Below are positions 1 to 11,340 of a DNA stretch of 64,000 nt, piece after piece. The DNA lies in assembly GCA_035578175.1 (NCBI GenBank), contig JAQMRL010000003.1, positions 90,312,469 through 90,376,468 on the forward strand. The letters run 5' to 3'. The notes under the pieces are model-generated. The model was not told the origin of the DNA, did not search any database, and was given only the letters and a program-made list of their open reading frames with translations. The stretch comes from Catonia carolina (lineage: Eukaryota; Arthropoda; Insecta; Hemiptera; Achilidae). The translations under genes were made by a program, and so were the position numbers. The first letter of the stretch is position 1, and each line of letters starts with the position of its first letter.

Positions 1-1062
1 GATTTCAAATATCAATTTTTATTATTTTGATTTTCAACATAAATTTACTTTTGACAGCTGCATCAACATTTGTGTATTAAAAAAGTTAAAGTTATAACTA
101 TTAAAATTCACAATAATGCAGGATTAAAACTGAAGTACAAGTGGGTGCGAAATCAGAATATTACATCTACATTTTAGTTGTAGCATTTTTTACAAGATAA
201 ATACGAAAAAAACACAAACCACTTATTGTATAAACTTATAAAATTGAATTGTTGTTTCAGATTTTTTGTATTGCAATAATGTATCCAAAAATTTGCTTTC
301 CTAGACCACTACCAATCATTGGACGATGATGAGCCGGAATATAAAGACATTAAATACAAATACATACCATATAAAAATATATCATCGAAAATGTTCACAA
401 CATTAACCTTTTTTGTTAGCAGTTAATATCATTCACTTTAACTACATTAGAAATTTTATATTGTACAATAAATTATGAGTTGTTATGTAAATATGTTTTT
501 GTGATAAATAAATTGAAATTTTTACTCCCATTTCGACCAGCCGGTCTTCCCAACAATTCAAGTCGCGTTGATATGGAACGGGTTGGCTAACAGAGGAGAT
601 ATGTCAACTTCTATAAATGTAACTTGCAATTCAATTTTATTTCGAAGATAAATGGAGATTTTGTTTTTCCTTATTTAAAGGATTGTACCGGGAAGTATTT
701 AAATACTTACATGATCATGAAGAGAACGCTTTTCGTAGTCTACAAAAAAATACGAATATGAAAGTTAATAAAAGCCGTCACGAGATTTTGCAAAGTAAAT
801 AACCAAATAATTGAACTGAAGTTTGTACTGTGGTGCTATTCTGACGATGACTTTGCGAAGTTCGAATTCTCACAATGCGATGATTACAGTAATACGTTCA
901 AGATTTCCAGAAGTAAATAAGAATTTTATAATAAAATTACTCTGTACATTTAAATTTCTCAGTACATGATTTCTCAATACTTGATTGTTTATGGAATTTT
1001 AACCAATAACTTTTTACCATCCTTGCGGTAATACAATCTCATACTGTGCTGTGACATAGTCC
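1..1062. other. AT-rich non-coding stretch
   Basis: I see no coding exon, RNA gene or recognisable repeat here. The sequence is AT-rich with only short chance reading frames. The last part, from about 990, runs into a region holding a GC-rich hairpin. Confidence 0.4.
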
Positions 1063-1096
1063 AAGGCCGCACTACTACGTAGTGTAGTGCGGCCTT
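1063..1096. repeat. GC-rich perfect hairpin
   Basis: A 13-bp perfect stem (AAGGCCGCACTAC pairing with GTAGTGCGGCCTT) closes an 8-nt loop. Its high GC content stands out against very AT-rich surroundings. No gene end is visible next to it, so calling it a terminator would be a guess. It may be the end of a fold-back repeat. Confidence 0.6.
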
Positions 1097-1382
1097 GCAT
1101 AGTCGCAGGTGACATGGTTGCAAACAGTAAAACTGAATTGATTGACGTGGTCTTCCACTGTATGTGTTTTGTGTGATTTTTTTAATCGTTTTCCTGATGA
1201 TGTCTCCGAGAGAGACGGAAGATATCTCAAATATGTAATACGCTGAGATGAGTATATAATTTTGTTTTGTTTGACTGTTCATTATAAATTTAATATGAAA
1301 AAATATAATATACATTCAAGCGAAGATTTATAGCCTCAGCCGTATCTCGGTTCCTATGCACCACCTCTCTTTATCTTACCAG

Positions 1383-1574
1383 TTACCGCTGCAACGGCAT
1401 TGCCTCCTGCACACCAGCCAACCACGTCACCTCCGCCCTACCCCTCCTTCTTTTACCGCGACACTCTACAGCTCTGTCTCCAAAAATCCATCTCCACCGT
1501 TTTTCGGCGATCCTTCTGCCTCTTAGTTTATAACCATACTTCCCTACCATAGGTATCCTACTCACCCTCTCCAA
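1383..1574 (-). pseudogene. Possible LINE reverse transcriptase C-terminal fragment
   Basis: The minus strand has a 63-codon open frame rich in Arg and Trp. Its end, KRRRGRAEVTWLAGVQEAM, resembles the basic, GRP-x-W motif found at the C-terminus of many insect non-LTR retrotransposon polymerases. The local base composition is richer in GC than its surroundings. No catalytic motif is present and no tail or target duplication is visible, so this is a weak call. It could also be a host exon fragment. Confidence 0.3.
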
Positions 1575-2199
1575 GATTTATTTAAAACGAGTTTCAAATA
1601 ATTGAATTGCAAATTTGACTATGTTTCTACTCTGGTGGCAACAGTATAAAGTTCGGTTTGTCACAGATCCGTTCCCTATTGCTGATTAGTACTCTAAATC
1701 TATTCTAATTTTAATTAATCTTTTCTCAACGACAACTTTTAGCCAGCAGTCAAACCTATTTACAACTATTTTTTTGAAGAACCGATTTCATTTTGCCTGA
1801 AACCCACACTCTTTAACCCTCGTTGGAAACCACCCATTTTATGGTCAACGACCGTAAAGCCGTTGGCATTTCAATTTTTCTGCCAACTAAAACAAATCAA
1901 AGTTTGAAATATATTGACTGAAAAAAGTGAACAATAAGTAATAAATCGAATAATAGAAACCCATCAAGTTTACCTAAGCAATAATCTGTTTTAGGAAAAG
2001 TGATGTCACTCAGGATTCATTACGTGAATTTATTCATGCGAGCTTAATCTTAAATCAAGCCTAAGAAGTCAACGTTAAAAATTTAATGTCAGAAAAATTG
2101 AGGGGTGGCTTATTCTTCAATTCTAACCACTAATATTAAGGAGTGATAGTTTCGTTTCTGGAATAATAATACGACAAAATATAAAACACTTAGTTTGAT

Positions 2200-2830
2200 A
2201 CCATACTATTTCTACGCCGATCCATCGTTAGTGTTTTGACCACTGTAGGCAGTACGGGTGCTGTGGATGATTGCTTCTTCCGCTGCGAGATAGCGCAGAC
2301 AGCAAACTTCTCACAGAGCTTGTGCGACTACGAGTGGGTAAGGCATACGACGGATTTGGCTAGTTGAGGAAGTGAGTTCAGTAAAGGCACTCAGTTAATA
2401 GAGTCAGTCAGGATCAATCATCTCCACGAAAAGGTCGTGAAATAAAATAATGAAATAATCTGAAATAATAAAAATAAGCTGCTTCACGAAAAGGTATACA
2501 GAGAAATATTGAAGCACTCAACTTTGAGTATACCTTTCTTGCTCTACACACCGACCCCACCTCTTCTCTTCGCTCCACCAGCGACTGCTCCTTCTCGAGG
2601 CAGCGGTGAACGGTGTTCGCCACGTCGGTAACCGTTCTTATCCGTTAGATAGCAATGTAGATGCACTCGCCTAGCCAGCGTCCGCTCCTCACCGAGGCAG
2701 CAGCGAAGGTTCCGCCCACCCTTCAAACTTTACTGCGCCGCCGGATGGCCTGCCGCTCCGGCTGCCTCACTCAACCGATGAAAGCTACACCCAGTGTGAC
2801 AAGCTACACAAAAAAACCAGGACTAACATT
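2200..2830. other. GC-richer island, unassigned
   Basis: This block is clearly richer in GC than its surroundings, especially about 2560-2780, and has short open frames on both strands. None carries a domain I recognise and none has a convincing exon structure. CACGAAAAGG occurs twice (near 2426 and 2485). It could be a promoter-proximal island or an old repeat. Confidence 0.3.
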
Positions 2831-3780
2831 TTTGTCACGCCGTAGTTTCAGGTGTATTTCAAATCAATTGAAAGATCTGAAAAAGCAACGCCATGAATAA
2901 TCCATCATCAGTATAGAAAAATTAGTGCAATGGGAAACACCAGTGATTGGAGGATTTCGCTCGCTAATTACAAATGAAATTTTATCACGTAAAATACTGT
3001 ACAGGACACTCAATGGTAAAGTGTGAACGCTTAGCGCCCACACTTCTAGAGCTCTGATTCACTTAACCCCTGTGATCCACCTACCCCTATATGTAAATAT
3101 ATCCCCTATATGAGCAATATGTCGGTGTGACGCGCAATTATTTGTAAAATAGAAAAAAAACAATTTTGTGTATTTATATTTGAAAAATCTGCACTGCAAC
3201 TAAACCAATCAACTACATATTTTGACAGTAGCTTTATTGGGTTATTCGAGTGTCACAGCTTACATTAAAACAATAGCGGTCTCAGGGGCAGAGTTTCTTA
3301 TGGAAACAAGCTCTGACTGGTTACTAAAACTAAAAACGTTAAAGAATTAACTAAAACGTTAATCTGAACTATTATTTCATTATTTTTTATGATATCTTAA
3401 AGTAAACGCAATTACATTTAATTATTGTAATTTCTTAATGTCTTTATTCAATAAATAACCTAAAAAATTTTTCTATATTATGAATGAACACAAATTAATT
3501 CATTAGTCACAATAGGATATAAATTATGTAAAACCATATTTACAATTACAAGCAGCTGGTTTGTATTATACTTTTTATTGAAATCATTAAGTGCTTTAAC
3601 GAACAGAATGTAATTAATCGAAATAATTCAAAAAACAAAATGTTAATTCATTGTGAGGTAATTTTATATACATTTAACAGATTTACAATTCATTAATTTA
3701 TTTAAACATGGGTTAGAAAATATGCTCATACCTAAGTAGTTGTTAATGAGTGTTTAAGTAGGCCTACATAGTCCAGGTTA
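2831..3780. other. AT-rich upstream region
   Basis: No coding exon or repeat is recognised. This is the upstream flank of the first secreted-protein gene. Confidence 0.4.
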
Positions 3781-3794
3781 CTTGATTTAACGGA

Positions 3795-3802
3795 TATAAA
3801 TA
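3795..3802 (+). promoter_or_regulatory. TATA box of secreted gene 1
   Basis: TATAAATA lies 104 bp before the start codon of the first secreted-protein gene. It fits a short-leader TATA promoter, with transcription expected to start about 25-35 bp downstream. The second gene of the pair has the same layout, with an 84-bp gap. Confidence 0.5.
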
Positions 3803-3898
3803 TCCCAGCCAAACTCGTGGTATGTATTAGAGGTTGGTAACCACCATATTCAAGAAGTTACTGACAAGAATTTAAAGCAGCAGGATTAATACACGAAG

Positions 3899-3940
3899 AT
3901 GGTTTTTGGAACAGTAAATATGTCTACTTCAGCTATATTG
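3899..3940 (+). CDS. Secreted low-complexity protein 1, exon 1
   Basis: This short exon encodes the first 14 residues (MVFGTVNMSTSAIL) and ends at a GTAAGT donor in phase 0. Joined to the exon at 7977 it gives a continuous hydrophobic signal peptide, which neither exon encodes alone. The start codon sits in GAAGATGG, and a TATA box lies upstream. I chose this exon because its donor, phase and hydrophobic continuity all match the downstream acceptor, and because the neighbouring paralogue has the same arrangement with a 15-codon first exon. No transcript evidence is available here. Confidence 0.65.
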
Positions 3941-4059
3941 GTAAGTAAGTTTTTATGAAATTAGTTTAACAAAAATTATTTAGTTGATGAAGAGTGTTAA
4001 GCAATTAATTCTAATTTGAGGCCAAAATCTGATACTTTTTTAAATTTTGTTTAAAGTCA

Positions 4060-4216
4060 CATCAGCAGCTCAGATACTAAAGCATCAGCAGAAACACATC
4101 AGCAGCTCAGATACTTATCAACTGCAGTGGGTTTCAACTTGTAAATTTTTTTTAGCCCTACCTGGGAATCGAACCCGGGACCTCCACGTTGTAGGGGTTA
4201 GGGCGCTAACACTACG
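4060..4216 (-). mobile_element. SINE family A copy (minus)
   Basis: On the minus strand a tRNA-like head with GGTTCGATTCCC (box B) and a TAGTGTTAGCGCCC-type box A region is followed by the body that ends in a GTTGAAACCCA-type segment. The tail carries a local duplication of ACATCAGCAGCTCAGATACT (4060 and 4097). This is the same family as the copies at 5000, 5772, 9917, 10388, 26886 and 60105. Confidence 0.7.
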
Positions 4217-4999
4217 CTACTACGGAGGCGGCCAATGAATTTTTGTATAATTTTTTTCAATAATTTTGATATTATTGAAAACAGTTATATTAAATCTACT
4301 GTAAAAACTGCCAACCCCAATAAGTATCAAGACGCGTTAAGTTGAGACAACCTTTTCTACCATCTCCTTGAGAACTATAAGTGTTTCATTCAGTTTTTCA
4401 GCTCTCCTGTAAAGTTTCAGGTAAATGGTTAACACTCTTCAATGACATTACGTAGTCTATATTTATTTATTTACTTTCCCATTACGTTATAAAAATCATT
4501 ACAATTTAGTATATTGATTTCCTTAATTATAACTTTAAAAATCGAAAACCATTTATATTAACTCGTGGGAAAATTAATCGATCCAACTATGGTTTCTAAT
4601 GTTGAAAGGTACATCAATGTAGTACTTCTGTCTTTATTTTCTACTAGTGTGCTATAGTGTTTGTACAGACGAAACAAAACAAAAACCAAAAATTAAATAT
4701 GAACGTATGCAAATCAAAAGATTTATTTACAGTTAAAACGACTAATCATCGTAACTGTAGATGAACTTACACAATTACTGGATTCCAGGTGTAACCACTC
4801 TTTTTTTAGCTTCTCTCCCTACTTCCATTAACCACATGCTTACGACTTTATTATATTTTAATTACTGATAAATAATTTGTAAATAAGTGGTAACGTTTCT
4901 AAAATTATTTTTGACTTATTGAGCTGTATAGAATATAGTTCTACATAAAAATATATTTTATAAATAGTGCTTCATCTATAACAAAACAATTAATATTTA

Positions 5000-5190
5000 T
5001 TGTTTTGGTAACGTGCTCGCCTCTCATCATGCGGTCCTGGGTTCGAATCCCACTCAGGCACGGCATATTTTCATACGTTACAAAAAATCATTTAATCCTC
5101 ATCACACACAGTTACACCCCAACGTCGTCGCTAATGACCTTGATGTTGATGCGACGTTAAACAAATTAAAAAAAAAAATATTTATAAGGT
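5000..5190 (+). mobile_element. SINE copy with LINE-shared tail
   Basis: A tRNA-like head has box A near TGGTAACGTGC and a perfect box B, GGTTCGAATCC. Its 3' end reads GTCGCTAATGACCTTG, then GATGCGACGTTAAA and an A-rich tail. The same end closes the LINE at 10560-11215, so this SINE probably uses that LINE's machinery. It lies inside the first secreted gene's intron. Confidence 0.75.
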
Positions 5191-5204
5191 TTTTTTAGTA
5201 AGTA

Positions 5205-5255
5205 CAGATCATACAGATCATCATACAGATCATACAGATCTATCTACAGATCATG
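5205..5255 (+). repeat. Short tandem repeat of ATACAGATC type
   Basis: Several near-copies of CATACAGATC follow directly after the SINE at 5000-5190. It looks like a small satellite seeded at the SINE tail. Confidence 0.6.
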
Positions 5256-5594
5256 AAAATAGTTCATCAGTACTAGATGAATTTTTCACCATTATTATAT
5301 CAATAACAATTTTGCTAAATAAGATGGTGTATAAACTGCAATTAGATTTTGGTTACAAGAAACCATCTACAGACATATATGAAATACCCAAAAAGAATAA
5401 TTTTTAGGCTTTTACAGCTGTTTTATAGAGTAATTATACGTAAATAAGCTTTGAAGTGTGTGTAAGTAACGATATAAAGTGATATAGTGGCATTTTTTTC
5501 ATCTGTAAATCACCACATATCATTACCTACGCACAAGCCCAAGGCTTATGCATCATCACTCAATAAAAAAAAAAAAATATATATATATATAGAC

Positions 5595-5690
5595 ACAAAA
5601 AATTGCCAGAACTAACCGGAAATCGAACGTGTGACTCCTGGCATAGAAGCTATTTAAGCTAACCAATACACGTTTAATTTTTAATGATTC
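5595..5690 (-). mobile_element. tRNA-like SINE fragment (minus)
   Basis: The minus strand carries a decayed box B (GATTTCCGG context) and tRNA-like flanks, next to a TA dinucleotide run at about 5575-5590. It is too decayed to be a functional tRNA gene. Confidence 0.4.
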
Positions 5691-5771
5691 GTATATAATT
5701 TTTCAGACTCATAATTTTATTGTTTCGTGCAAATTCGACTGGTAAATTAATTGTTAAATGAAATTGCTTGA

Positions 5772-5945
5772 GGCCATTTTCACGTCGTAGTGGTTAGCGC
5801 GCTTGCCTTCAAAAAAGATCCGGGTTCACAACCTAGAGTCTGGAAACTATTACAATTTAAAACCCACCGTTCCAGTTCATAATCATCAGTAAATCATCAG
5901 TAAATGCACTACGCAGTTGATGTAACCATAAAATAAAATAAACAA
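5772..5945 (+). mobile_element. SINE family A copy
   Basis: A box A region (TAGTGGTTAGCGCG) and a box B-like GGGTTCACAACC are followed by the family body TCTGGAAA and AAAACCCACCG, then an A-rich tail. ATCATCAGTAA is duplicated near the 3' end. It lies in the first secreted gene's intron. Confidence 0.7.
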
Positions 5946-6594
5946 AATTACTTATGGATATTTTTAAAGACAAATTTTTCTGCGAGGAAATTACACTAAA
6001 TTTTTAGAGGAAATATAATTTTATAGAGGAATTAAACCCCCAATAGATTTCATTAATATGACTTATTAATATAACCAGTACTTTTAGCTTATTATGCAAA
6101 ATTCGTAAAAGGGTTAACGGTATTAGACTGTATTTTCTGCATCAAAAAAAACTTGATATCAAATCCAGTTTAATGTTGTAATTAAAATTTGATTATATTG
6201 CGCTTAATTTCTGTACTTAAGAATTGATTACCGACACGGAAACAAACTTTTTACATCACAGTAGCAGTCACAGTTTTTCTGAATCCAAAATTTATGTCTA
6301 TATTAAAAATAAAACAATAAGACAAATAAAACTCAAAAAAATGTATTACATATTTCTTTTAGATTTGAAAGCTCAACCATTAGATGAAAACTATTAGAGG
6401 GTACTTTGCATTCTAACACGTGGGCCAAATTTTACGGTTTTACAAAAACCATGAGACAATTTTTATCCGTACAAATCTTTTTATTGTTTTAAAAAATATT
6501 CGCCTTAAGTTACATACGAAACACTTTTGCATGCGTTCGAATTAATTCTGAAAATATATTTTTCGAAAGCTTTTTTAGGTGATAAAAGTCTGAA

Positions 6595-7480
6595 TTGAAG
6601 CCTATGAATTATTTTTTGACATTAGGGAACTCAAAGAAGTCGTTAGGTAATAAATCTGGCGAATAAGAGCAGTAGTTTATAAATTGAATGTTTTCTCCAT
6701 AAAATAACCAATTGTTAGACGTGCTGTGTGAGACGTGATGTTTTAAAGGTGGTCCCTTAATCATTCATCCGCTTAATGGAGCTCTCCTTTATCAAGATAT
6801 CGCATTGCGAAAGCTTGATGAAGGATTATGGGAAAAAATTGTTGTACGCCATTCAGCATTGGCTTTTTTTCAAAAATATGAAGTAATAGTTGCGGCATGT
6901 TTAGTACAATGAAAGAAACAGTCACTTCCAAGAAATAATCTTTTTGGAAGTGCTTCGTGAATGAACATCTTTTGCTGGATTCAATTCATCTTTAAATACC
7001 CTAACGATTGTTGCTTGGTTTCCAGCTCGTATAAATAGTGTATATCTAAGTTTTGTTACCTGTTTCGAAGTCGTATATGGATTTTGCAGTTCCTCTATCG
7101 AAATTTTAGAGAATTCTTACTCCAATTTGCACAAGCCTTTTCTGACCTTCTGTCAAATAATGCGAAATCCACTAAAAACAAATCTTTTACACACCTAAAT
7201 TTTCATGCAAAATCGGATGTACTGCAGTCATCAACACGCCTAAGGATGCTTCTATCTCACAGTGTCACACACCGGTCCTCTATCTACTACCATGTTGTAC
7301 GCGGCATCGATATTTTTTTTAACAATCAATTTATTCGACCTTCACAAAATTCATTACTTCACAAGACGGTAGCACGAACGCGGAAAAATTGTGCAAACCA
7401 GTCTCCTCAGATGGGGCTTAATTACCATAAGTTGAACAAAGTGATTCGAGAGTTATTGAATTAAGCCTTTGCCTAAATAG
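6595..7480 (-). pseudogene. Degraded mariner transposase
   Basis: The minus strand keeps scattered pieces of a mariner-type transposase in several frames. Near the 3' end, YSPDLLPNDFFEFPN matches the region around the third catalytic aspartate. Upstream, FKDELNPAK and SRSTSKK match the central region, and LTEGQKR the linker before the catalytic core. Many stops and frameshifts make it inactive. It lies antisense within the first secreted gene's intron. Its ends are approximate, since I could not fix the terminal inverted repeats. Confidence 0.7.
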
Positions 7481-7976
7481 TAAAAAATCATCCAATGATA
7501 ACCTTCACCATTTATTTCCATTATTCACAAAATTACTTTTTTAAACGCTCACTATAAGCAAACGACTCGGCTTATTTTTCAATTGTAACTGTTTAAATAT
7601 CGGAAAATGCCAAATTTTACAAAAATTACAATAGCGCCATCTGGTGAACGTTTGTTAAATCTTAAAAGCGACCTTTGTACTTAAGAATGTAATGACGATG
7701 AGTCACTACACTACTCTAAAAAGGAATCGAGACCAGGATCTTCCACACAGTCTAGTGCTGCACCAGCTTTTTTTAAGTAAAATTGAGTTAACATCTATAT
7801 TATGCGTTGAGATGAAATATCTATATTATATAAATATACATTTATTATATGAGTTAAACATATTACATATTGAATTAATTTAATTAACAGTATTCAATGA
7901 CACGTGTTACACAATATGTATTGTTATTTAAAAACAATTTTTTTAAGAATAAAAAATTTAATGTTTTCTGTTTCAG

Positions 7977-8429
7977 TTTTCTGGATTTATGATAGTTTTA
8001 CTAAGTTCTAACGGTATAAAATTGATAAACGCAGCAACTCTCTTCGAGTCTGATCAATCGTATTCAAGGACAACCACAGAAATCGATGAAATTGACACTG
8101 TTGCGTCTCAGGATTCTTTTTATGAGAGTTCAGTAAATAGTGTAGCAGGCGGTAGATTTGGTGGACCTATGATAGGTGGCGGTGCTGCTAGCACGTTGCA
8201 ACAATCATTCTCCCAACAAAGCGTAGATAGGGTAAACAGTGGTTTTGGAGGAAGGCGACAGTCAATCGATTTACAAAGTACTAGTATTGAACAGTCGTCA
8301 ACTAACACCTTCGGTGGAAGAGGTTATCCAACGTCTTACGGTGTTCCAGGAGCTAGTACCACGACAGTGCAATCAAGCGAATTCGATTCTGAAACATTTT
8401 CAGCGTCAGGTACAGGATACGGGTTTTAG
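7977..8429 (+). CDS. Secreted Ser/Gly-rich protein 1, exon 2
   Basis: This exon opens at a TTTCAG acceptor in phase 0 and completes the hydrophobic signal segment (FSGFMIVLLSSNG), with likely cleavage after INA or INAA. The mature protein is about 130 residues, acidic near its start and then rich in Ser, Gly, Thr and Gln (GGRFGGPMIGGG, TLQQSFSQQS). It has no Cys in the mature part and no transmembrane segment after the signal. The mature start (ESDQSYS) aligns with the DSERSYS of the paralogue at 21497-22093. Such composition suits a structural, salivary or matrix protein, but nothing shows the real role. The stop is TAG, with AATAAA 89 bp downstream. Confidence 0.7.
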   Translation, partial: FSGFMIVLLSSNGIKLINAATLFESDQSYSRTTTEIDEIDTVASQDSFYESSVNSVAGGRFGGPMIGGGAASTLQQSFSQQSVDRVNSGFGGRRQSIDLQSTSIEQSSTNTFGGRGYPTSYGVPGASTTTVQSSEFDSETFSASGTGYGF

Positions 8430-8517
8430 TACATTAAGATGTATCAAAATCTAGTAGTTCCGTCCATTGTAACACTCAGAAAGAAAATCACTAACTATTG
8501 TATTAACTACTGACTGA

Positions 8518-8523
8518 AATAAA
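8518..8523 (+). terminator. Polyadenylation signal of secreted gene 1
   Basis: AATAAA lies 89 bp after the stop codon, followed by an AT-rich and T-rich stretch, as expected for a short 3' UTR. Confidence 0.55.
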
Positions 8524-9916
8524 TTTAAATATTGATAAAAATGTGTTGTTTATTTCAAAAACAAGTCTGTAGAGAAATAATCTTAGAAAGTTAATGAATT
8601 ATCAGTAAATCTGTTATTCCCTTTAGCAATTCCAAAGAATGATACTTGTACAAAAAAACCATCCGATAACAAACCCAGTCAATAGAGATAAAATCTCCAT
8701 TTTCAGTCTTGTTTTCAGGAGAGCCAGACAAATGCATGTTTTATAGTTTTATAATAAGTGTTTTACTATCAGAAAAGTAATTTTTACATTAACTTTTTCT
8801 TTCTTGCACTAAGGATAAAAAAGTTGTGGTTAATCGATTTAAAAATTATTTTAATATGAAATTTTAAGATTTGAGAGGTTCCTTATTGATCTATGGAGAA
8901 TTGTTTTCATTAATTTCAATCAAAATGACATAATAAATAAATGTCACTATAGTTTACTTCATTCGTCCAAAAATGAAAGTAATTTAGGTGGCTTTGGAAA
9001 GACAGTGTCGGTTCACATGCGGTTTTATTTAGCCTAATAAAAGCTCTATTTGTGTAGCGGATAATTTATGGGGTGAGTGAGATCGCTACAACTATGACTG
9101 GTATGCGGAAATTGATTACGTGGAAAGGTGAAACAATCATTGGCTGAAGTAGTTGTGAACTGCTAACTCTGGACAAGTTAAATGAGCATATTTATATAAT
9201 TGGTTTTTTTTAAAGTAAAACGATTACAAATTCAGGAACCTATATCAGAAGATCGTTTCATATACCAGATGACGTAATAATTTATGTCATTTTCTCTATT
9301 TTATAAATCTTCAGATAGCTGTAGAGCTATCTGAGATACGTCCCAGATAGTAAGCAAATAAGTCTGCGTAGGAAAATGCGTAGATGCTCATAAACTTTAA
9401 TGTCTTTTGTTTAAAATGAATCTTTAAAAATATTCTTATGCTCCTATCATTCGTCACCATGTTTGTGACATTGAGTAAATATTAATAGAAATAAAAACAT
9501 ACTTTATTGGCACGTAAAATAGGGTGCGTTATATGTGACAAGTCACAAATGTTGGGTGTAGAAATGCAGAGAGCTATTGCAACGAACAAAAGAGGGGACT
9601 GACGAGATCCTCAAGATGGCTTGGAGTGACCAAGAACAATTAATTATGCTAAAACATTAATCAAGACAGTCAAATATTTATGTTAAAACTAATTGAATAC
9701 AAATATATTCTTAGAAGTAAACAGTGTCCGTATTCACAATCGAATTTATTAGTTGGCCATTCAACAGTTTGCTCATTAATTTGTAAAAAACAAAAACAGA
9801 CTACAACAATTCGTTAGATATTTTGGAACACAAATTTAAATTAGTTTAAACATAAACTGATAGACGTTTGTCGATAAATTAAAAAAAATAAATAGGAATA
9901 ATAAAAATAATTTACT
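8524..9916. other. Intergenic, nothing recognised
   Basis: AT-rich sequence with no exon or repeat that I can name. A small hairpin, CAGATAGCT pairing with AGCTATCTG, sits at about 9314-9335. Confidence 0.4.
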
Positions 9917-10092
9917 AATGGCCGCCTCCGTGGTCATTAGTGGTTAGCGCGCTAGCCTACGAAGCGGAAGGTACCGGATTCGATTCCCGGGTAGTATCTG
10001 GAAATTACAACGTGTCAAAACCCAATATTTCAAACCCAAAAGTAGTCGCTAATATCCATTACGCTGATGAGACTTAAAATTAACTAAAAAAG
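9917..10092 (+). mobile_element. SINE family A copy
   Basis: A complete tRNA-like head (GTGGTTAGCGCGC box A region, GGATTCGATTCCC box B) is followed by the body TCTGGAAATTACAAC and a tail (GTAGTCGCTAATATCC, GAGACTTAAA, A-run) related to the LINE 3' end near 11164. Confidence 0.75.
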
Positions 10093-10387
10093 AACATAAT
10101 ACTATAATTTTATAATGGACTATGTAAAAAGTTATTTTTGTTTTGTAAATTGCATTAGATAAATCAAACACTTACTATACACTAGTACTACTTAGGTTTG
10201 CAGACTTGTAATCAACAACGTTTCAATAAGTATCTTCAAACCAATTAAAACTTCTTTATAACATCCAATTCAGGTTGTCCACATAAAATTTCAGAATCAA
10301 TGTGAAATATACAGTTTTGAAAAAAAAATTATGTTTAATCACATTTTGGAGGTAATTTAAGAACAAAGTTTATGAAAATAAAATTAA

Positions 10388-10545
10388 AGTAGCCGCTTCC
10401 GTAGAGTAGTGTTAAAATGTAGCCTACAACGCGGAGAACCCGGGTTCGATTTCCGGTTCTAAAAGTCTAAAAATTATAACAAGTCAAAATCCACCGTAAA
10501 GGCTAATAATCAAGCTTTTGAAGGGACTTTAAACAAACTAAAAAA
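10388..10545 (+). mobile_element. SINE family A copy
   Basis: The head has GTAGAGTAGTG and box B GGGTTCGATTTCC, the body AAAATTATAAC and AAAATCCACCG, and the tail GGACTTTAAACAAAC plus an A-run. It is immediately upstream of a LINE end that shares this tail. Confidence 0.7.
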
Positions 10546-10559
10546 AATTTATCTCATTT

Positions 10560-11215
10560 ATCTCACGTCTCATACAAATATCAGGAGGCACCTGCATAAC
10601 CAAAACAAACAACACTGAAACCAAATCTGGTCTCGACATCCTCCCACAAAACTTCACAATATCAGAAAACACATTTTTGAAAACCCATAGCCTCACATGG
10701 AGCTTCGAAGGCATCAAGTACTACTTACACGATTAGAACACTCTACTCTTCATTTTCTTACACACAAGAACTTACTGAAAAAAGATGAATACAACATTGT
10801 ACACATTGCAACACGCCACTTTCAATGAAACACATCATCACAGACTGCCAAACTACGCATTTCACACGAACACTATTTAAAATTAACAACAATTTAGCAC
10901 TCTATTTGGTAGTCAAAGTCGCGGTTCAAAACACAATAAATTTTTTGAACTCTCACAACATTTCAGATTTGATATTGTAAAATCATATAAATGTTCTTTT
11001 TCATTGTGTCAATCAATTTTTATTTTGATGTTCTCTAAATTTTCATTGAACCTAACTAATTTTTCATTCTGTTTTTATTGATGAACTTATTGTGTTTGTA
11101 TGTGTCTGTTATAAATTGTGTGTCTTCTTTAAAAAATTTGTACTTCATGTTTTTATGTGTGACTTGGTCGCTAATGACCTTGTAGTCGATGCGACCTTAA
11201 ATAAATAAATAAATA
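10560..11215 (+). pseudogene. Truncated jockey/R1-type LINE 3' end
   Basis: Read across a frameshift, the sequence keeps a segment with LTHKNLLKKDEY and then CTHCNTPLSMKHIITDC. This is the Cys/His-rich motif typical of the C-terminus of jockey/R1-clade non-LTR polymerases. A 3' UTR of about 250 bp follows and ends GTCGCTAATGACCTTG, GATGCGACCTTAAA and an (ATAA)n tail. The 5' part of the element is missing, as usual for LINEs. Its 3' end matches nearby SINE tails, which marks it as a probable partner LINE. Confidence 0.65.
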
Positions 11216-11340
11216 AAATTAGCGTTCAAAATTAATTATTCTAAATGAGTAAAGACACATACGTATTAATTTCATTGTGTAACAAAATATATTTTTAACA
11301 AAATGTTACATTGCCCCACAAAATCGACTTATATATTTGT

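Larger units (their letters stand above)
3941..7976 (+). other. Intron 1 of secreted gene 1
   Basis: This 4.0-kb phase-0 intron runs from GTAAGT to a TTTCAG acceptor preceded by a T-rich tract. It holds three SINE copies, a decayed tRNA-like repeat, a short tandem repeat and a degraded mariner transposase on the minus strand. I see no further host exon in it. Confidence 0.55.

Noticed and set aside
5000..5070. A true tRNA gene, suggested by a perfect box B (GGTTCGAATCC)
   Set aside because: The head is followed by a SINE body and a LINE-like tail, and I could not fold a full cloverleaf. The other box B hits in the window are the same.
8120..8308. A minus-strand open frame across the secreted gene 1 coding exon
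   Set aside because: It is antisense to a well-supported exon, has no domain and reflects the repetitive codon use of the sense strand.
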